A stretch of 64,000 bases of DNA from positions 11,655 to 75,654 of the forward strand of contig CALTTG010000014.1 in assembly GCA_943908475.1 (NCBI GenBank), given 5' to 3'. This stretch comes from an uncultured Burkholderiales bacterium. GTDB taxonomy: Bacteria; Pseudomonadota; Gammaproteobacteria; Burkholderiales; Burkholderiaceae_C. Every line of letters starts with the position of its first letter. Position 1 is the first letter of the stretch. Below, in pieces: positions 53,705-63,039 of this stretch. The position numbers were made by a program, and so were the translations under genes. The notes beneath the pieces are model-generated. The model did not search any database and had not been told where the DNA came from. It saw only the letters and a program-made list of their open reading frames with translations.

Positions 53705-54658
53705 TCATTTGACGGCGTTTTCGGCCGTCTTGACTTCAGTGGTCTGGGGCACATTCGACAGACCCCAGACGTAGGCAGCCAAGACCTTGATCTGCTCAGG
53801 GCTGTACCGATCCTTCTGGGCCGGCATCACGTTGACTTTGCCCTTGGTGACAATCTCAACGATGGCCGCCTCACCCCAACCATGCAACCACACTTTGTCG
53901 GTCAGATTGGGGGCGCCCAGGGCCTGGTTGCCCTTGCCGTCTGCGCCGTGGCAAGCCGCACAGGCCTTGAACTTTTCACGGCCCAGTTCAGCCGCCAAGG
54001 CATTGTGTGCACTGCCCGACAGGCTCAGCACGTAGTTGGCCACCTGGCGAACCTCCTCGGCAGACCCCACCGCACCGGCCATCACCGGCATCTGACCACG
54101 ACGACCTTCATTGAGGGTCTCGATGATCTTGTCGGGCGAGCCCCCGTGCAGCCAGTCCTTGTCGGTCAGGTTGGGGAAACTCTTGCCACCGCGGGCATCA
54201 GAACCGTGACAGGCCGCGCAATTGTTCAGGAACAAGCGCTCGCCGATGGCACGTGCCTGCGGGTCACGGGCCAAGTCTTCCACCGAGGCGGCTTTGAACT
54301 TGGCGTAAACCTGCTCTTCGGTGGCTTTTGCCTTTTTGATTTCGTCTTTCAGCTGACCAACCTGCGACCAACCCAGCGAGCCGGGGTGCGCACCCAAGCC
54401 AGGGTAGAGGTACAGGTAGGCGATGGAAAACGCCACCGTGATCACGAACAGGATCATCCACCAGCGAGGCAGAGGGTTGTTCAGCTCACGCAAATCACCG
54501 TCCCACACGTGACCGGTGTCCTTGAGGACATTGCCTTGTGCATCACGGATGATTTTGTGACGGGCAGCGCCCAACAGCACGGCGATGCAATACACCAGAC
54601 CGCCGACCACGATGGCCGACACGAACAGTGCCCAGCCTTCGGAAATGAAGTCGCTCAT
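53705..54658 (-). CDS. ccoP: Cytochrome cbb3 oxidase dihaem subunit CcoP
   Basis: 317 aa. Two N-terminal membrane helices (SEGWALFVSAIVVGGLVYCI and WWMILFVITVAFSIAYLYLYPG) and two c-type haem sites, CAACH at 147-151 and 233-237, each followed by a Met ligand region. It passes electrons from cytochrome c to CcoO/CcoN. The ATG at 54658 is typical (MSDFISEGWALF). ccoQ lies 13 bases upstream. Confidence 0.96.
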   Translation of the reverse strand: MSDFISEGWALFVSAIVVGGLVYCIAVLLGAARHKIIRDAQGNVLKDTGHVWDGDLRELNNPLPRWWMILFVITVAFSIAYLYLYPGLGAHPGSLGWSQVGQLKDEIKKAKATEEQVYAKFKAASVEDLARDPQARAIGERLFLNNCAACHGSDARGGKSFPNLTDKDWLHGGSPDKIIETLNEGRRGQMPVMAGAVGSAEEVRQVANYVLSLSGSAHNALAAELGREKFKACAACHGADGKGNQALGAPNLTDKVWLHGWGEAAIVEIVTKGKVNVMPAQKDRYSPEQIKVLAAYVWGLSNVPQTTEVKTAENAVK

Positions 54659-54671
54659 TGCGAGCCTCCAA

Positions 54672-54809
54672 TCAATCTTCGTCAAGAGGCAGTTTTCCCG
54701 CCTCTTCGTAATGGGCCTTGTTCTTGCGGGAGTACACCCACACCACAATGCCCACGAACATGCACAGAGACAGAACGGTCACTGCGCTGCGCCACAGACC
54801 AATGTCCAT
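54672..54809 (-). CDS. ccoQ: Cytochrome cbb3 oxidase subunit CcoQ
   Basis: 45 aa: MDIGLWRSAV, one membrane helix (VTVLSLCMFVGIVVWVYSRK) and an acidic tail ending PLDED. This is the usual CcoQ/FixQ form, which stabilises the oxidase. AAGGAG lies six bases before the ATG at 54809; an ATG at 54815 overlaps that site and is rejected. It fills the gap between ccoO and ccoP exactly. Confidence 0.92.
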   Translation of the reverse strand: MDIGLWRSAVTVLSLCMFVGIVVWVYSRKNKAHYEEAGKLPLDED

Positions 54810-54826
54810 TGCCATCTCCTTGCGCT

Positions 54827-55453
54827 TTACTTGACGGCCGTGCCCATCACTTGCAGATAGGCGATCACCGCTTCCATCTCGGTCTTGCCCTTGACGTCGT
54901 CAGCGGCAGCCTTGATTTCGGCATCGGTGTAAGGCACGCCCACCTTGCGGAGTGCTTCCATGCGAGGCGCCATGCCTGCGGCATTGACCTCAGCCTTTTC
55001 CAACCACGGGTAGGCCGGCATGTTGGACTCGGGCACCACGGCACGCGGGTTCACCAAGTGAGCACGGTGCCATTCGTCGGAGTACTTGCCGCCCACGCGA
55101 TGGAGGTCAGGACCCGTGCGCTTGGAGCCCCATTGGAAGGGGTGGTCGTAGACGAACTCACCGGCCATCGAATAGTGACCGTAGCGCAGGGTCTCGGCAC
55201 GGAAGGGACGGATCATCTGCGAGTGGCAGCCGTAGCAGCCCTCGCGCAGGTAGACGTCGCGACCGGCCAACTGCAGCGCGGTGTAAGGCTTGAGGCCTTC
55301 GACAGGCTGCGTGGTGCTGCGCTGGAAGAACAGGGGAACGATTTCCACCAGGCCGCCGAACAAGATGACCACCAGGGTCAGCGTGATCAGCAGCGTGTTG
55401 CTGGTTTCAATCCGTTCGTGGGAGAAGAATTTGACTTTGTGGTTATCAGCCAT
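54827..55453 (-). CDS. ccoO: Cytochrome cbb3 oxidase monohaem subunit CcoO
   Basis: 208 aa with one N-terminal membrane helix (LLITLTLVVILFGGLVEIVPLFF) and one c-haem site CYGCH at 73-77. The conserved CcoO sequences LYLREGCYGCHSQMIRPFR and YGHYSMAGEFVYDHPFQWGSKRTGPDL are seen. It lies between ccoN (17-base gap) and ccoQ. Confidence 0.96.
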   Translation of the reverse strand: MADNHKVKFFSHERIETSNTLLITLTLVVILFGGLVEIVPLFFQRSTTQPVEGLKPYTALQLAGRDVYLREGCYGCHSQMIRPFRAETLRYGHYSMAGEFVYDHPFQWGSKRTGPDLHRVGGKYSDEWHRAHLVNPRAVVPESNMPAYPWLEKAEVNAAGMAPRMEALRKVGVPYTDAEIKAAADDVKGKTEMEAVIAYLQVMGTAVK

Positions 55454-55470
55454 GGTGTTTCTCCTTCAAC

Positions 55471-56901
55471 TCAGGCGTGAGCCGGTTGAGGCACGGACAC
55501 GGTGGAGGGGCGACCCGCGAAGGCCGTCATCACGGTGTTCCAGAGCATCAGGATCATGCCGCCGAGGTAGAGCAAACCGCCCGCCACACGCAGCACATAG
55601 AACGGGTAGGTGGCCTTGACGCTTTCGACGAAGCTGTAGACCAAGGTGCCGTCCGGGTTGACCGCGCGCCACATCAGACCTTGCATCACACCGGCAATCC
55701 ACATGGCAGCGATGTAGAGCACGATGCCGATGGTGGCCGCCCAGAAGTGGACCGAGATGGCCGAGGTGCTGTACATCTGCTTGCGGCCAAACAGGCGCGG
55801 GATCAGGTAGTAGAGCGAACCCATCGAGATCAGGCCCACCCAACCCAGGGCGCCAGAGTGCACGTGGCCCACGGTCCAGTCGGTGTAGTGCGACAGCGAA
55901 TTCACCGTCTTGATGGCCATCATCGGGCCCTCGAACGTGGACATGCCGTAGAACGACAGGGACACGATCAGGAACTTCAGGATGGGGTCATCGCGCAGCT
56001 TGTGCCAAGCACCCGACAGGGTCATGATGCCGTTGATCATGCCGCCCCAGGAGGGCGCCAGCAGGATCAACGAGAACAGCATGCCAACGGACTGGGCCCA
56101 GTCAGGCAGTGCGGTGTAGTGCAGGTGGTGAGGACCCGCCCACATGTAGGTGAAGATCAGGGCCCAGAAGTGCACGATCGACAGGCGATACGAATACACG
56201 GGCAGACCGGCCTGCTTGGGGATGAAGTAGTACATCATGCCCAGGAAGCCAGCGGTGAGGAAAAAGCCCACGGCATTGTGGCCGTACCACCATTGCACCA
56301 TGGCGTCTTGAACGCCGGCATAGGCCGAGTAGGACTTGGTCATGTCCACCGGAATGGCGGCGCTGTTGACGATGTGCAGCAAGGCAACCGCCAGGATGAA
56401 CGCCCCGTAGAACCAGTTGGCCACGTATATGTGACGCACCTTCCGGATGCCGATCGTGCCGAAGAAGTTGACGGCGTAGGCCACCCAGACGACGGCAATC
56501 AGCAGGTCGATGGGCCACTCGAGTTCAGCGTATTCCTTGCCTTGGGTCATGCCCAGCGGCAGGGTGATCGCGGCGGCCAAAATGACCAGCTGCCAGCCGT
56601 AGAACGTGAACGATGCCAATGCATCGGAGAACAGGCGCGTTTGGCACGTGCGCTGCACCACGTAATACGACGTCGCGAAAAGCGCGCAGCCACCGAACGC
56701 AAAGATCACCGCGTTGGTGTGCAGGGGGCGCAAGCGGCTGTACGTCAGCCAGGGGACGCCGAAATTGAGTTCGGGCCAAGCCAGTTGGGATGCAATGAAC
56801 ACCCCGACGGCCATACCCACGACACCCCAAAGCACAGCGGCCAGGGCGAATTGCCTGACGACCGTGTCGTTGTAGGTGGCAGAGCGGTTGGTTGCCATCA
56901 C
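55471..56901 (-). CDS. ccoN: Cytochrome cbb3 oxidase catalytic subunit CcoN
   Basis: 476 aa haem-copper oxidase subunit with about 12 membrane helices. The low-spin haem His, CuB His cluster (GHNAVGFFLTAGFLG and AGPHHLHYTALPDWAQ), and high-spin haem His in the GHVHSGALGWVG loop are present. This C-type oxidase has high oxygen affinity and suits microaerobic growth. First gene of ccoNOQP, under an FNR box at 56954. Confidence 0.97.
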   Translation of the reverse strand: MMATNRSATYNDTVVRQFALAAVLWGVVGMAVGVFIASQLAWPELNFGVPWLTYSRLRPLHTNAVIFAFGGCALFATSYYVVQRTCQTRLFSDALASFTFYGWQLVILAAAITLPLGMTQGKEYAELEWPIDLLIAVVWVAYAVNFFGTIGIRKVRHIYVANWFYGAFILAVALLHIVNSAAIPVDMTKSYSAYAGVQDAMVQWWYGHNAVGFFLTAGFLGMMYYFIPKQAGLPVYSYRLSIVHFWALIFTYMWAGPHHLHYTALPDWAQSVGMLFSLILLAPSWGGMINGIMTLSGAWHKLRDDPILKFLIVSLSFYGMSTFEGPMMAIKTVNSLSHYTDWTVGHVHSGALGWVGLISMGSLYYLIPRLFGRKQMYSTSAISVHFWAATIGIVLYIAAMWIAGVMQGLMWRAVNPDGTLVYSFVESVKATYPFYVLRVAGGLLYLGGMILMLWNTVMTAFAGRPSTVSVPQPAHA

Positions 56902-56924
56902 TAGTTCTCCTTGTTCAACGGGCG

Positions 56925-56967
56925 CTATTGTGAGGGCAAACCAGTACGCTGAATTGGCTTAGATCAA
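56925..56967 (-). promoter_or_regulatory. FNR-controlled promoter of ccoNOQP
   Basis: On the minus strand, the box TTGATCTAAGCCAA (56954-56967) matches TTGAT-N4-ATCAA at 8 of 10. A -10, CACAAT or CAATAG (56925-56932), lies so that the start point near 56919 is about 41 bases from the box centre. This is the class II FNR geometry. Confidence 0.65.
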
Positions 56968-56976
56968 GCCATAGTC

Positions 56977-57126
56977 TCAGGTTTCCTCTTGATCTTCCTC
57001 AAGGATGCGGAGGCCTTCTTGGTCCAGATCGTCAAATTGACCGCGGTAGATGGACCAGGCCAGAACGCCCAAAATCAGCATGACGAGGACCACCGACAGT
57101 GGCAACAAGAGGTAGAGGATGTCCAT
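56977..57126 (-). CDS. ccoS: cbb3 oxidase maturation protein CcoS
   Basis: 49 aa: MDILYLLLPLSVVLVMLILG (membrane helix), VLAWSIYRGQFDDLDQEG, and an acidic end LEEDQEET. The AWSIYRGQFDDLDQEG stretch is diagnostic of CcoS/FixS, which is needed to insert cofactors into CcoN. It lies 10 bases after ccoI and before the ccoN promoter. Confidence 0.93.
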   Translation of the reverse strand: MDILYLLLPLSVVLVMLILGVLAWSIYRGQFDDLDQEGLRILEEDQEET

Positions 57127-57136
57127 GGCGGGGCCT

Positions 57137-59572
57137 TCAGGGGGTCGAAAGCGACACGCTTTCAGCGGTCGAACGTCCGATTCTCAGGGCATTGAGCATC
57201 ACGCCCAACGAGCTGAGGGCCATGCCGATGCCGGCCAACCAGGGCGGCAGATACCCCATCAGCGCCAGGGGTATGCAGACGAAGTTGTAGGTCGCCGACC
57301 AGACAAGGTTCTGACGGACGATGCGCAGCGCCTGACGCGAAATGGACACCGCCAAGGGCACACCGTCGAGGCGTCCACCCAACACGATGAGGTCAGATTG
57401 GGCCTGGGCCAGCGGCGCGCCCTGGTCCAACGCGAACGACACATGCGCCTTGGCCAGCACGGGCGCATCGTTGACACCGTCGCCCACCACCGCCACCACA
57501 TGGCCTTGTTCTTGGGCCTGCCGGACCACCGACAACTTGCCCTCTGGCCCCACACCCGCGCCCGCCACCCACACAGGGGGTGAGAGGTCAATCTGTCGCG
57601 TCATGGCAACAACTCGAGCCTCCTGATCGCCCGACAGCACGCCAATCTCCAGGCCCGCCTTGCGCAAAGCCCGCAACGTGGGCAGAGTTTGCGCCCGCAC
57701 TTTTTCGTCCATCGCAATGCCCATGGCTTGCTGGGGTGCGTCCAGCGGCGCGAACCAGACCCGAGCCTCGGGCCAGGGCAGTGCCTGGTCCAAGGCCCAT
57801 GACGCGGAGCCCAGACGCCACACGCGCCCGGTCTCGTCGGTGGCCTGCAGGCCCAGCCCAGAGGACTCGGTGACCTCGGTCCAGTTGGCATGGGACGTTG
57901 CCGTCGAGGCGCCATCGCTCAAGATCGCCGCCGCCAAAGACTGCGCCACCGGATGTTGGGACTGCTGCGCCAAGGAGGCTGCACGACCCAAATGCGCCAT
58001 CGCGCCTGCATCGGCACGCCAAGCATCCAAAGACCGCACGGCCCCACCCCACCAGGCCTGGGCAGGCGTCAACGCAGACTCGGTGAGCGTGCCCGTCTTG
58101 TCGAACAGGACTCGGTCGACCGAGGCCAGGGTTTCGATGGCATCGAGGCGGCGAGCCAGGATGCCTCGGCGGGCCATGGCCCCCGCCGCAGCCAGCAAGG
58201 CCGAGGGGGCCGCCAGGGACAATGCGCAGGGACAGGTGACCACCAGAACCGACACCGCGACCCAAATGGCTTTGGACGGGTCCACCCACTGCCAAGCCAG
58301 AGCGCCCAGGGCCGCCAAGCCCATCACGGCCCACAAAAACGGACCCGCGAAGCGATCGGCGGTCTTCAACCAGCCAGGGCGCTCGGTGAGCGCCTGGTGA
58401 ACGAGGTCAACGATCTGCTGGTAGCGGGTGTCGGGGCCCAATCGCTCCACACGGCACCACACGGGGGCGCCCATGTTGATGCTGCCGGCAACCACGAGGT
58501 GACCCACCGAGCGCGGGACGGGGCGAGACTCCCCCGTGAGCATGGATTCGTCCACTTCGGTCTGACCGTGAATGACCTGACCGTCGGCGGGAAAGGCCTG
58601 CCCGGCAGCCACCAGCACCCGGTCGCCCGGCGCAAGCGCCGACAGCGGAACGGAAGCCACCCCAGCCGAGGGCAGCCGATCATCCGGGCAGTCGGCTGGC
58701 GCCGTGGAGCGCTCCACAGCCTCGGGCAACCGACCACACAAGGCTTCCAGCGATTGGGTCACCTTCTCTCTCGCGCGCCCCTCGAGCCAACGCCCACACA
58801 GCAGGAAACTGACGAACATGGTGAGCGAGTCAAAGTACACATCGGGACCAAACCAGTCGGTCTGCCCCATCGTGACCCCTGAGCTCACCACGAACATGGC
58901 CACAATGCCAATGGCGACCGGGGTGTCCATGGCGATCCGGCCCTGCTTGAGCGCCGCCCATGCACCCGAGAAAAATGGCCCGCACGAAAACACCATCACC
59001 GGAAGACTGAGCACCCAACTGGCCCAGTTCATCAGCTGCCAGATGTCGGGGGGAATTTCATCGGGGCCCGCCACGTACTGCGCGGTGGACACCATCATCA
59101 CCTGCATCATGCAAAACGCTGCCACCGACAGCCGCCAGACCAGCTTGCGCTGCTCGTGCTGGCGCGCGTTCTGCGCCAGCGCTGCGCCATCGGGCCAGGC
59201 CTGATAGCCAGCGCGCCGAATCACCGACACCAGATCGGACAACCGCACGACCTTGGGGTCGACCGTCAGCCGGGCGCGCTGCGTGGCCCCCTGGACATGG
59301 ATGTCGCTGACGCCGGGCACCGACTTGAGGGCGCCCTCGATGGTCAACGCGCAAGCCGCGCAATGCATGCCGGACAAGCCCAGCCCGATGGGAACCCCCC
59401 CACCCACCTGGGTTGGCCCCACCTGACACTGCCGCAAGACCGCGGGGTCGTCCAGGCCCTCGGCCTGTGCGCGGGTCAAAGGCGCTGCCGGCGTCAGCGG
59501 GCGCGCGCCGTAGGCAGTGGCAGGGGCTGCAGCGGGGTCGTCCAGCGCGGACGCTTCAGCGTTGAGAGTCAT
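57137..59572 (-). CDS. ccoI: Copper-exporting P1B-type ATPase CcoI (FixI)
   Basis: 811 aa copper pump needed for cbb3 assembly. An N-terminal heavy-metal domain has CAAC at 71-74 (GLSGMHCAACAL); the membrane CPC motif is at 447-449 (VTCPCALSL); the phosphorylation site DKTGTLTES starts near 491; TGES and GDGVNDAP are also present. The CPC motif and ccoS partner define it as FixI-type (CopA2) rather than the detoxifying CopA1. The ATG at 59572 begins MTLNAEASALDD. Confidence 0.95.
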   Translation of the reverse strand: MTLNAEASALDDPAAAPATAYGARPLTPAAPLTRAQAEGLDDPAVLRQCQVGPTQVGGGVPIGLGLSGMHCAACALTIEGALKSVPGVSDIHVQGATQRARLTVDPKVVRLSDLVSVIRRAGYQAWPDGAALAQNARQHEQRKLVWRLSVAAFCMMQVMMVSTAQYVAGPDEIPPDIWQLMNWASWVLSLPVMVFSCGPFFSGAWAALKQGRIAMDTPVAIGIVAMFVVSSGVTMGQTDWFGPDVYFDSLTMFVSFLLCGRWLEGRAREKVTQSLEALCGRLPEAVERSTAPADCPDDRLPSAGVASVPLSALAPGDRVLVAAGQAFPADGQVIHGQTEVDESMLTGESRPVPRSVGHLVVAGSINMGAPVWCRVERLGPDTRYQQIVDLVHQALTERPGWLKTADRFAGPFLWAVMGLAALGALAWQWVDPSKAIWVAVSVLVVTCPCALSLAAPSALLAAAGAMARRGILARRLDAIETLASVDRVLFDKTGTLTESALTPAQAWWGGAVRSLDAWRADAGAMAHLGRAASLAQQSQHPVAQSLAAAILSDGASTATSHANWTEVTESSGLGLQATDETGRVWRLGSASWALDQALPWPEARVWFAPLDAPQQAMGIAMDEKVRAQTLPTLRALRKAGLEIGVLSGDQEARVVAMTRQIDLSPPVWVAGAGVGPEGKLSVVRQAQEQGHVVAVVGDGVNDAPVLAKAHVSFALDQGAPLAQAQSDLIVLGGRLDGVPLAVSISRQALRIVRQNLVWSATYNFVCIPLALMGYLPPWLAGIGMALSSLGVMLNALRIGRSTAESVSLSTP

Positions 59573-59662
59573 CGGAACAAGGCGGTTTGCAAGGCAAGTC
59601 TCGAAGTGGTGCGAGACTCTAGGGCGCGACGGCCGAGCAGACATCGACCCGGATCAACAAGA

Positions 59663-60172
59663 ATGGACCAGATTGTGTTGCAAGAACGCATTTCCCCCCT
59701 GCCCCGACTGATTTCACCCTTGGCAGTCGCCGGGATGCTCACGCTGGCGCTGCTGAATGCGCGCCCAGCCCAGGCAGAGGCGCCACAGGGGCAGCCTCAA
59801 AAACTGCCGACCGTGCAACTCTCGGCGGGCATGCACCTCATCCGAGCCGAAGTCGCGCAGACGCCTCAAGAGCAGGCCACGGGCCTGATGTGGCGCACAG
59901 AGATGGGCGCCAACGATGGGATGCTGTTCATTTTTCCCAAAGCCGGGGTGCAGTGCTTCTGGATGAAAAACACGCTGATCCCGCTGTCGATCGCCTTTTT
60001 GAATGAACAAGGCGAGATCGTGAACATCGACGAGATGAAGCCGCGCTCGGAGGCCTCGCATTGCTCGGCCCAACCCGTTCGCCATGTGTTGGAAATGAAC
60101 AGTGGATGGTTTCAGAAGCGAGGCCTCAAGAGCGGCAGCAAACTCAAAGGCCCGCCATTCGCCCCACGCTGA
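59663..60172 (+). CDS. Secreted DUF192 family protein
   Basis: 169 aa. A signal peptide (membrane stretch LISPLAVAGMLTLALLNARPAQA, residues about 16-38) leads to a DUF192 beta-sheet domain. Conserved segments are GLMWRTEMGANDGMLFIFP, CFWMKNTLIPLSIAFL and VLEMNSGWFQKRGLKSGSKL. The function of DUF192 proteins is not known. It is divergent from ccoI by 90 bases and alone on its strand until the sulfur genes. Confidence 0.82.
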   Translation: MDQIVLQERISPLPRLISPLAVAGMLTLALLNARPAQAEAPQGQPQKLPTVQLSAGMHLIRAEVAQTPQEQATGLMWRTEMGANDGMLFIFPKAGVQCFWMKNTLIPLSIAFLNEQGEIVNIDEMKPRSEASHCSAQPVRHVLEMNSGWFQKRGLKSGSKLKGPPFAPR

Positions 60173-60270
60173 TCTTTATTCCATACAGACATAAAGATTT
60201 AACGAATCCATTGTTTGCATTCATATAGAACATCGGTAGCATCGCGGCTCTTCGAAGTCCGACTGCTGCC

Positions 60271-61245
60271 ATGAAGATTCGCAACCTCGACCTGACCGAC
60301 AACGCCATCAACGCCGAACACGAGGCGTTGGGCTTGCCGCCGGTCGAAGACGACGTGACCCACCCGTCCGCGCACCCCGTGCTGCGCGCTGCCATGTGGG
60401 CCGTCGTGTTCATGCTGATCGGCGTGATGGGCTACTTGGGCACACGCCTGTTCGATGGCAGCCACGGCGAGTCGGGCCTGGACCTGATCAAAGACACCCT
60501 GCACAGCGATGCCTTCTGGAAGGCCGTCGCGGTTGGCTTGCTGGCGCAAGTGGTGGACGGTGCACTGGGCATGGCGTATGGCATCACTTCCACCTCGTTC
60601 TTGCTGGCCACAGGGTCCTCACCCGCGGTGGCGTCGGCCGCCGTGCACATCGCTGAAGTGTTCACCACGGGCGTTTCGGGCATCTCGCACATCAAGCTCG
60701 GCAACGTGAACCGTTCCTTGTTCCTGCGGCTGCTGATCCCCGGGATCCTGGGGGCCAGTGCTGGCGCCTGGGTGGTGTCCAGTGTCGATTCCAGCGTGAT
60801 CAAACCCATCGTGTCGGGCTACCTGTTCCTGATGGGCCTGTACATCGTCAGCAAGATCTTCAAGAAGATCACACCCCGCCGCGAAACCCCCAAGCATGTG
60901 GCCAAGCTGGGCCTGGTGGGCGGTTTCGTCGACGCCGTGGGGGGCGGCGGCTGGGGGCCTGTGGTCACGACCACCCTGGTGGGCACCGGTCAAGACCCCC
61001 GCACCACCATCGGGTCGGTGAACCTGGCGGAGTTTTTCCTGACCTTCACCAGCGCCGGCGTGTTCGCCAGCCTGGTGCCGGAAACCCCCTGGCCCACGGT
61101 GGCCGGTCTGGTGGTGGGCGGTCTGTTCGCCGCGCCCTTTGCCGCCTTCCTGACCCGCAAGCTCAACACCCGCACCCTGCTGATGCTGGTGGGCGGGGTC
61201 ATTTCGGGCATCAGCCTTTACAATCTGGCCCGAGCATTGGGCTGA
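60271..61245 (+). CDS. TauE/SafE-type anion transporter, sulfur cluster
   Basis: 324 aa with about eight membrane helices after a 40-residue hydrophilic start. The family sequence GALGMAYGITSTSFLLATGSSPAVASAAVHIAEVFTTGVSGISH and the repeat VDAVGGGGWGPVVTTTLVGTGQDPRTTIGSVNLAEFF are typical. Because sulfite reductase follows 61 bases later, it probably moves sulfate or sulfite; family members mostly export, but uptake by similar proteins has been proposed in this gene order. Substrate and direction are not shown. The upstream region (60173-60270) is AT-rich and looks like a promoter; a CysB site is possible but not proven. Confidence 0.8.
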   Translation: MKIRNLDLTDNAINAEHEALGLPPVEDDVTHPSAHPVLRAAMWAVVFMLIGVMGYLGTRLFDGSHGESGLDLIKDTLHSDAFWKAVAVGLLAQVVDGALGMAYGITSTSFLLATGSSPAVASAAVHIAEVFTTGVSGISHIKLGNVNRSLFLRLLIPGILGASAGAWVVSSVDSSVIKPIVSGYLFLMGLYIVSKIFKKITPRRETPKHVAKLGLVGGFVDAVGGGGWGPVVTTTLVGTGQDPRTTIGSVNLAEFFLTFTSAGVFASLVPETPWPTVAGLVVGGLFAAPFAAFLTRKLNTRTLLMLVGGVISGISLYNLARALG

Positions 61246-61306
61246 CTGACACGACCGCGGGCTTTCGGGCTGTCGCGGTCTTTCTCTTTGTTTTTCGCAG
61301 CGCACC

Positions 61307-63016
61307 ATGTACCAGTACACCGACTTCGACAAGCATTTCGTTCGCCAGCGTGCGGCGCAGTTCCGCGATCAGCTGGAGCGCAACCTGGCCGGCAAGCTCG
61401 GCGATGAAGAGTTCCGACCTCTGCGCCTGCAAAACGGCTGGTACATCCAGCGCCATGCGCCCATGCTGCGCGTGGCCGTGCCCTACGGTGAGCTGTCCAG
61501 CGCGCAGGTGCGCCAGCTGGCCCGCATCGCCCGTGAATTCGACCGCGGCTATGCGCACTTCACCACGCGCCAGAACGTTCAGTACAACTGGATCCCGCTG
61601 CCCAAAGCCGCCGAGGTGATGGACCTGCTGGCCGAAGTCAACATGCACGGCATTCAGACCTCGGGCAACTGCATCCGCAACATCACGGCCGATGCCAAGG
61701 TGGGTGTGGCCGCCGACGAAATCGTCGACGCCCGCCCCTATGCCGAAGTGCTGCGCCAGTGGTCGACCCTGCACCCTGAATTCGCCTTCCTGCCCCGCAA
61801 GTTCAAGATCGCCATCAGCGGCGCCAAGGAAGACCGCGCAGCGGTGGCCTGGCACGACATCGGCCTGCACCTGGTCAAGAACGACGCAGGCGAAGTGGGC
61901 TTCACCGTGCTGGTGGGTGGTGGCATGGGCCGCACCCCGATCACGGGCACCGTGATCAACGCCTTCGTGCCCTGGCAGCAGATCCTGGTGTACATCGAGG
62001 CCATCGTGCGCGTGTACAACCGATACGGTCGCCGCGACAACATGTACAAGGCCCGGATCAAGATCCTGGTCAAGGCCGAAGGTCAGAAGTTCTTTGACCA
62101 GGTGAACGAAGAGTTCAAGAACATCCTCGAGCGTGACGTGGACGGCGCCGCCCACATCATCCCGCAGGCCGAGTTCGACCGCGTGAACGCTGGTTTCGCA
62201 TTCCCCGCCTCTGTGCAGGCCCACGTGCCCGCTGGCAATGGACTGCCCGCCGACGCTTCGGATGCCGACCGCAAGCAGTTCGCCAAATGGCTGGAGCGCA
62301 ATGTGGAAGGCCACAAGGTGCAGGGCTACCAATGCGTACAGCTGTCGGTCAAGCGCGTGGGCCAGGCCCCCGGTGACGTGACCGACACCCAGATGGAAGC
62401 CGTGGCCGACATGGCCGACCGCTTCAGCTGCGGCGAACTGCGCGTGACCCACGACCAGAACGTGCTGCTGCCCTTCGTGCGCGAAGAAGACCTGTTCGCG
62501 CTGTGGCAAGCCGCCAAGGCCGCCACCCTGGCGTCGCCCAACATCGGCCTGCTGAGCGACATGATCGCCTGCCCGGGCGGTGACTTCTGCGCCCTGGCCA
62601 ACGCCCGCTCCATCCCGATTGCCAACGCCCTGATCGAGCGCTACCAGGACCTCGACGAGCTGTACGACATCGGCGAAATCGACCTGCACATCTCGGGTTG
62701 CATCAACTCGTGCGGCCACCACCACAGCGGCCACATCGGCATCCTGGGCGTGGACAAGGACGGCACCGAGTGGTACCAGATCACCCTGGGTGGCTCGGAC
62801 GGCTCGGCCCACGCGCCCGCTGCCGTGGCAGGCAAGGTGATCGGCCCCTCGTTCGCGGCCGACGAAGTGCAGGACGCCATCGAAGCCATCATCGAGACCT
62901 ACCAGGCCCAGCGCCAGGGCAGCGAGAAATTCGTGGACGCGGTCAAGCGCCTGGGCCTGGAGCCCTTCAAGGCCGCCGCCAACGCCACCCGCCGCTCGAC
63001 CGCCAAAACCGCCTGA
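61307..63016 (+). CDS. cysI: Assimilatory nitrite/sulfite reductase (sulfite reductase haemoprotein)
   Basis: 569 aa sirohaem/[4Fe-4S] enzyme. Cluster ligands are Cys422, 428, 465 and 469 (CPGGDFC ... CINSC), giving CX5C and CX3C. Two ferredoxin-like half-domains (FRPLRLQNGWYIQRHAPMLRVAVP and the second PGDVTDTQMEAVADMADRFSCGELRVT) are visible. The single chain with no flavoprotein partner nearby resembles the Pseudomonas CysI type, which reduces sulfite to sulfide. The neighbours (DUF934, cysH) support sulfite as substrate over nitrite. Confidence 0.9.
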   Translation: MYQYTDFDKHFVRQRAAQFRDQLERNLAGKLGDEEFRPLRLQNGWYIQRHAPMLRVAVPYGELSSAQVRQLARIAREFDRGYAHFTTRQNVQYNWIPLPKAAEVMDLLAEVNMHGIQTSGNCIRNITADAKVGVAADEIVDARPYAEVLRQWSTLHPEFAFLPRKFKIAISGAKEDRAAVAWHDIGLHLVKNDAGEVGFTVLVGGGMGRTPITGTVINAFVPWQQILVYIEAIVRVYNRYGRRDNMYKARIKILVKAEGQKFFDQVNEEFKNILERDVDGAAHIIPQAEFDRVNAGFAFPASVQAHVPAGNGLPADASDADRKQFAKWLERNVEGHKVQGYQCVQLSVKRVGQAPGDVTDTQMEAVADMADRFSCGELRVTHDQNVLLPFVREEDLFALWQAAKAATLASPNIGLLSDMIACPGGDFCALANARSIPIANALIERYQDLDELYDIGEIDLHISGCINSCGHHHSGHIGILGVDKDGTEWYQITLGGSDGSAHAPAAVAGKVIGPSFAADEVQDAIEAIIETYQAQRQGSEKFVDAVKRLGLEPFKAAANATRRSTAKTA

Positions 63017-63039
63017 TCGGCCTGAGAAGGAGACCCCTC

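Noticed and set aside
54810..54815. ATG at 54815 as the ccoQ start
   Set aside because: It abuts the AAGGAG ribosome-binding site, which is properly spaced for the ATG at 54809.
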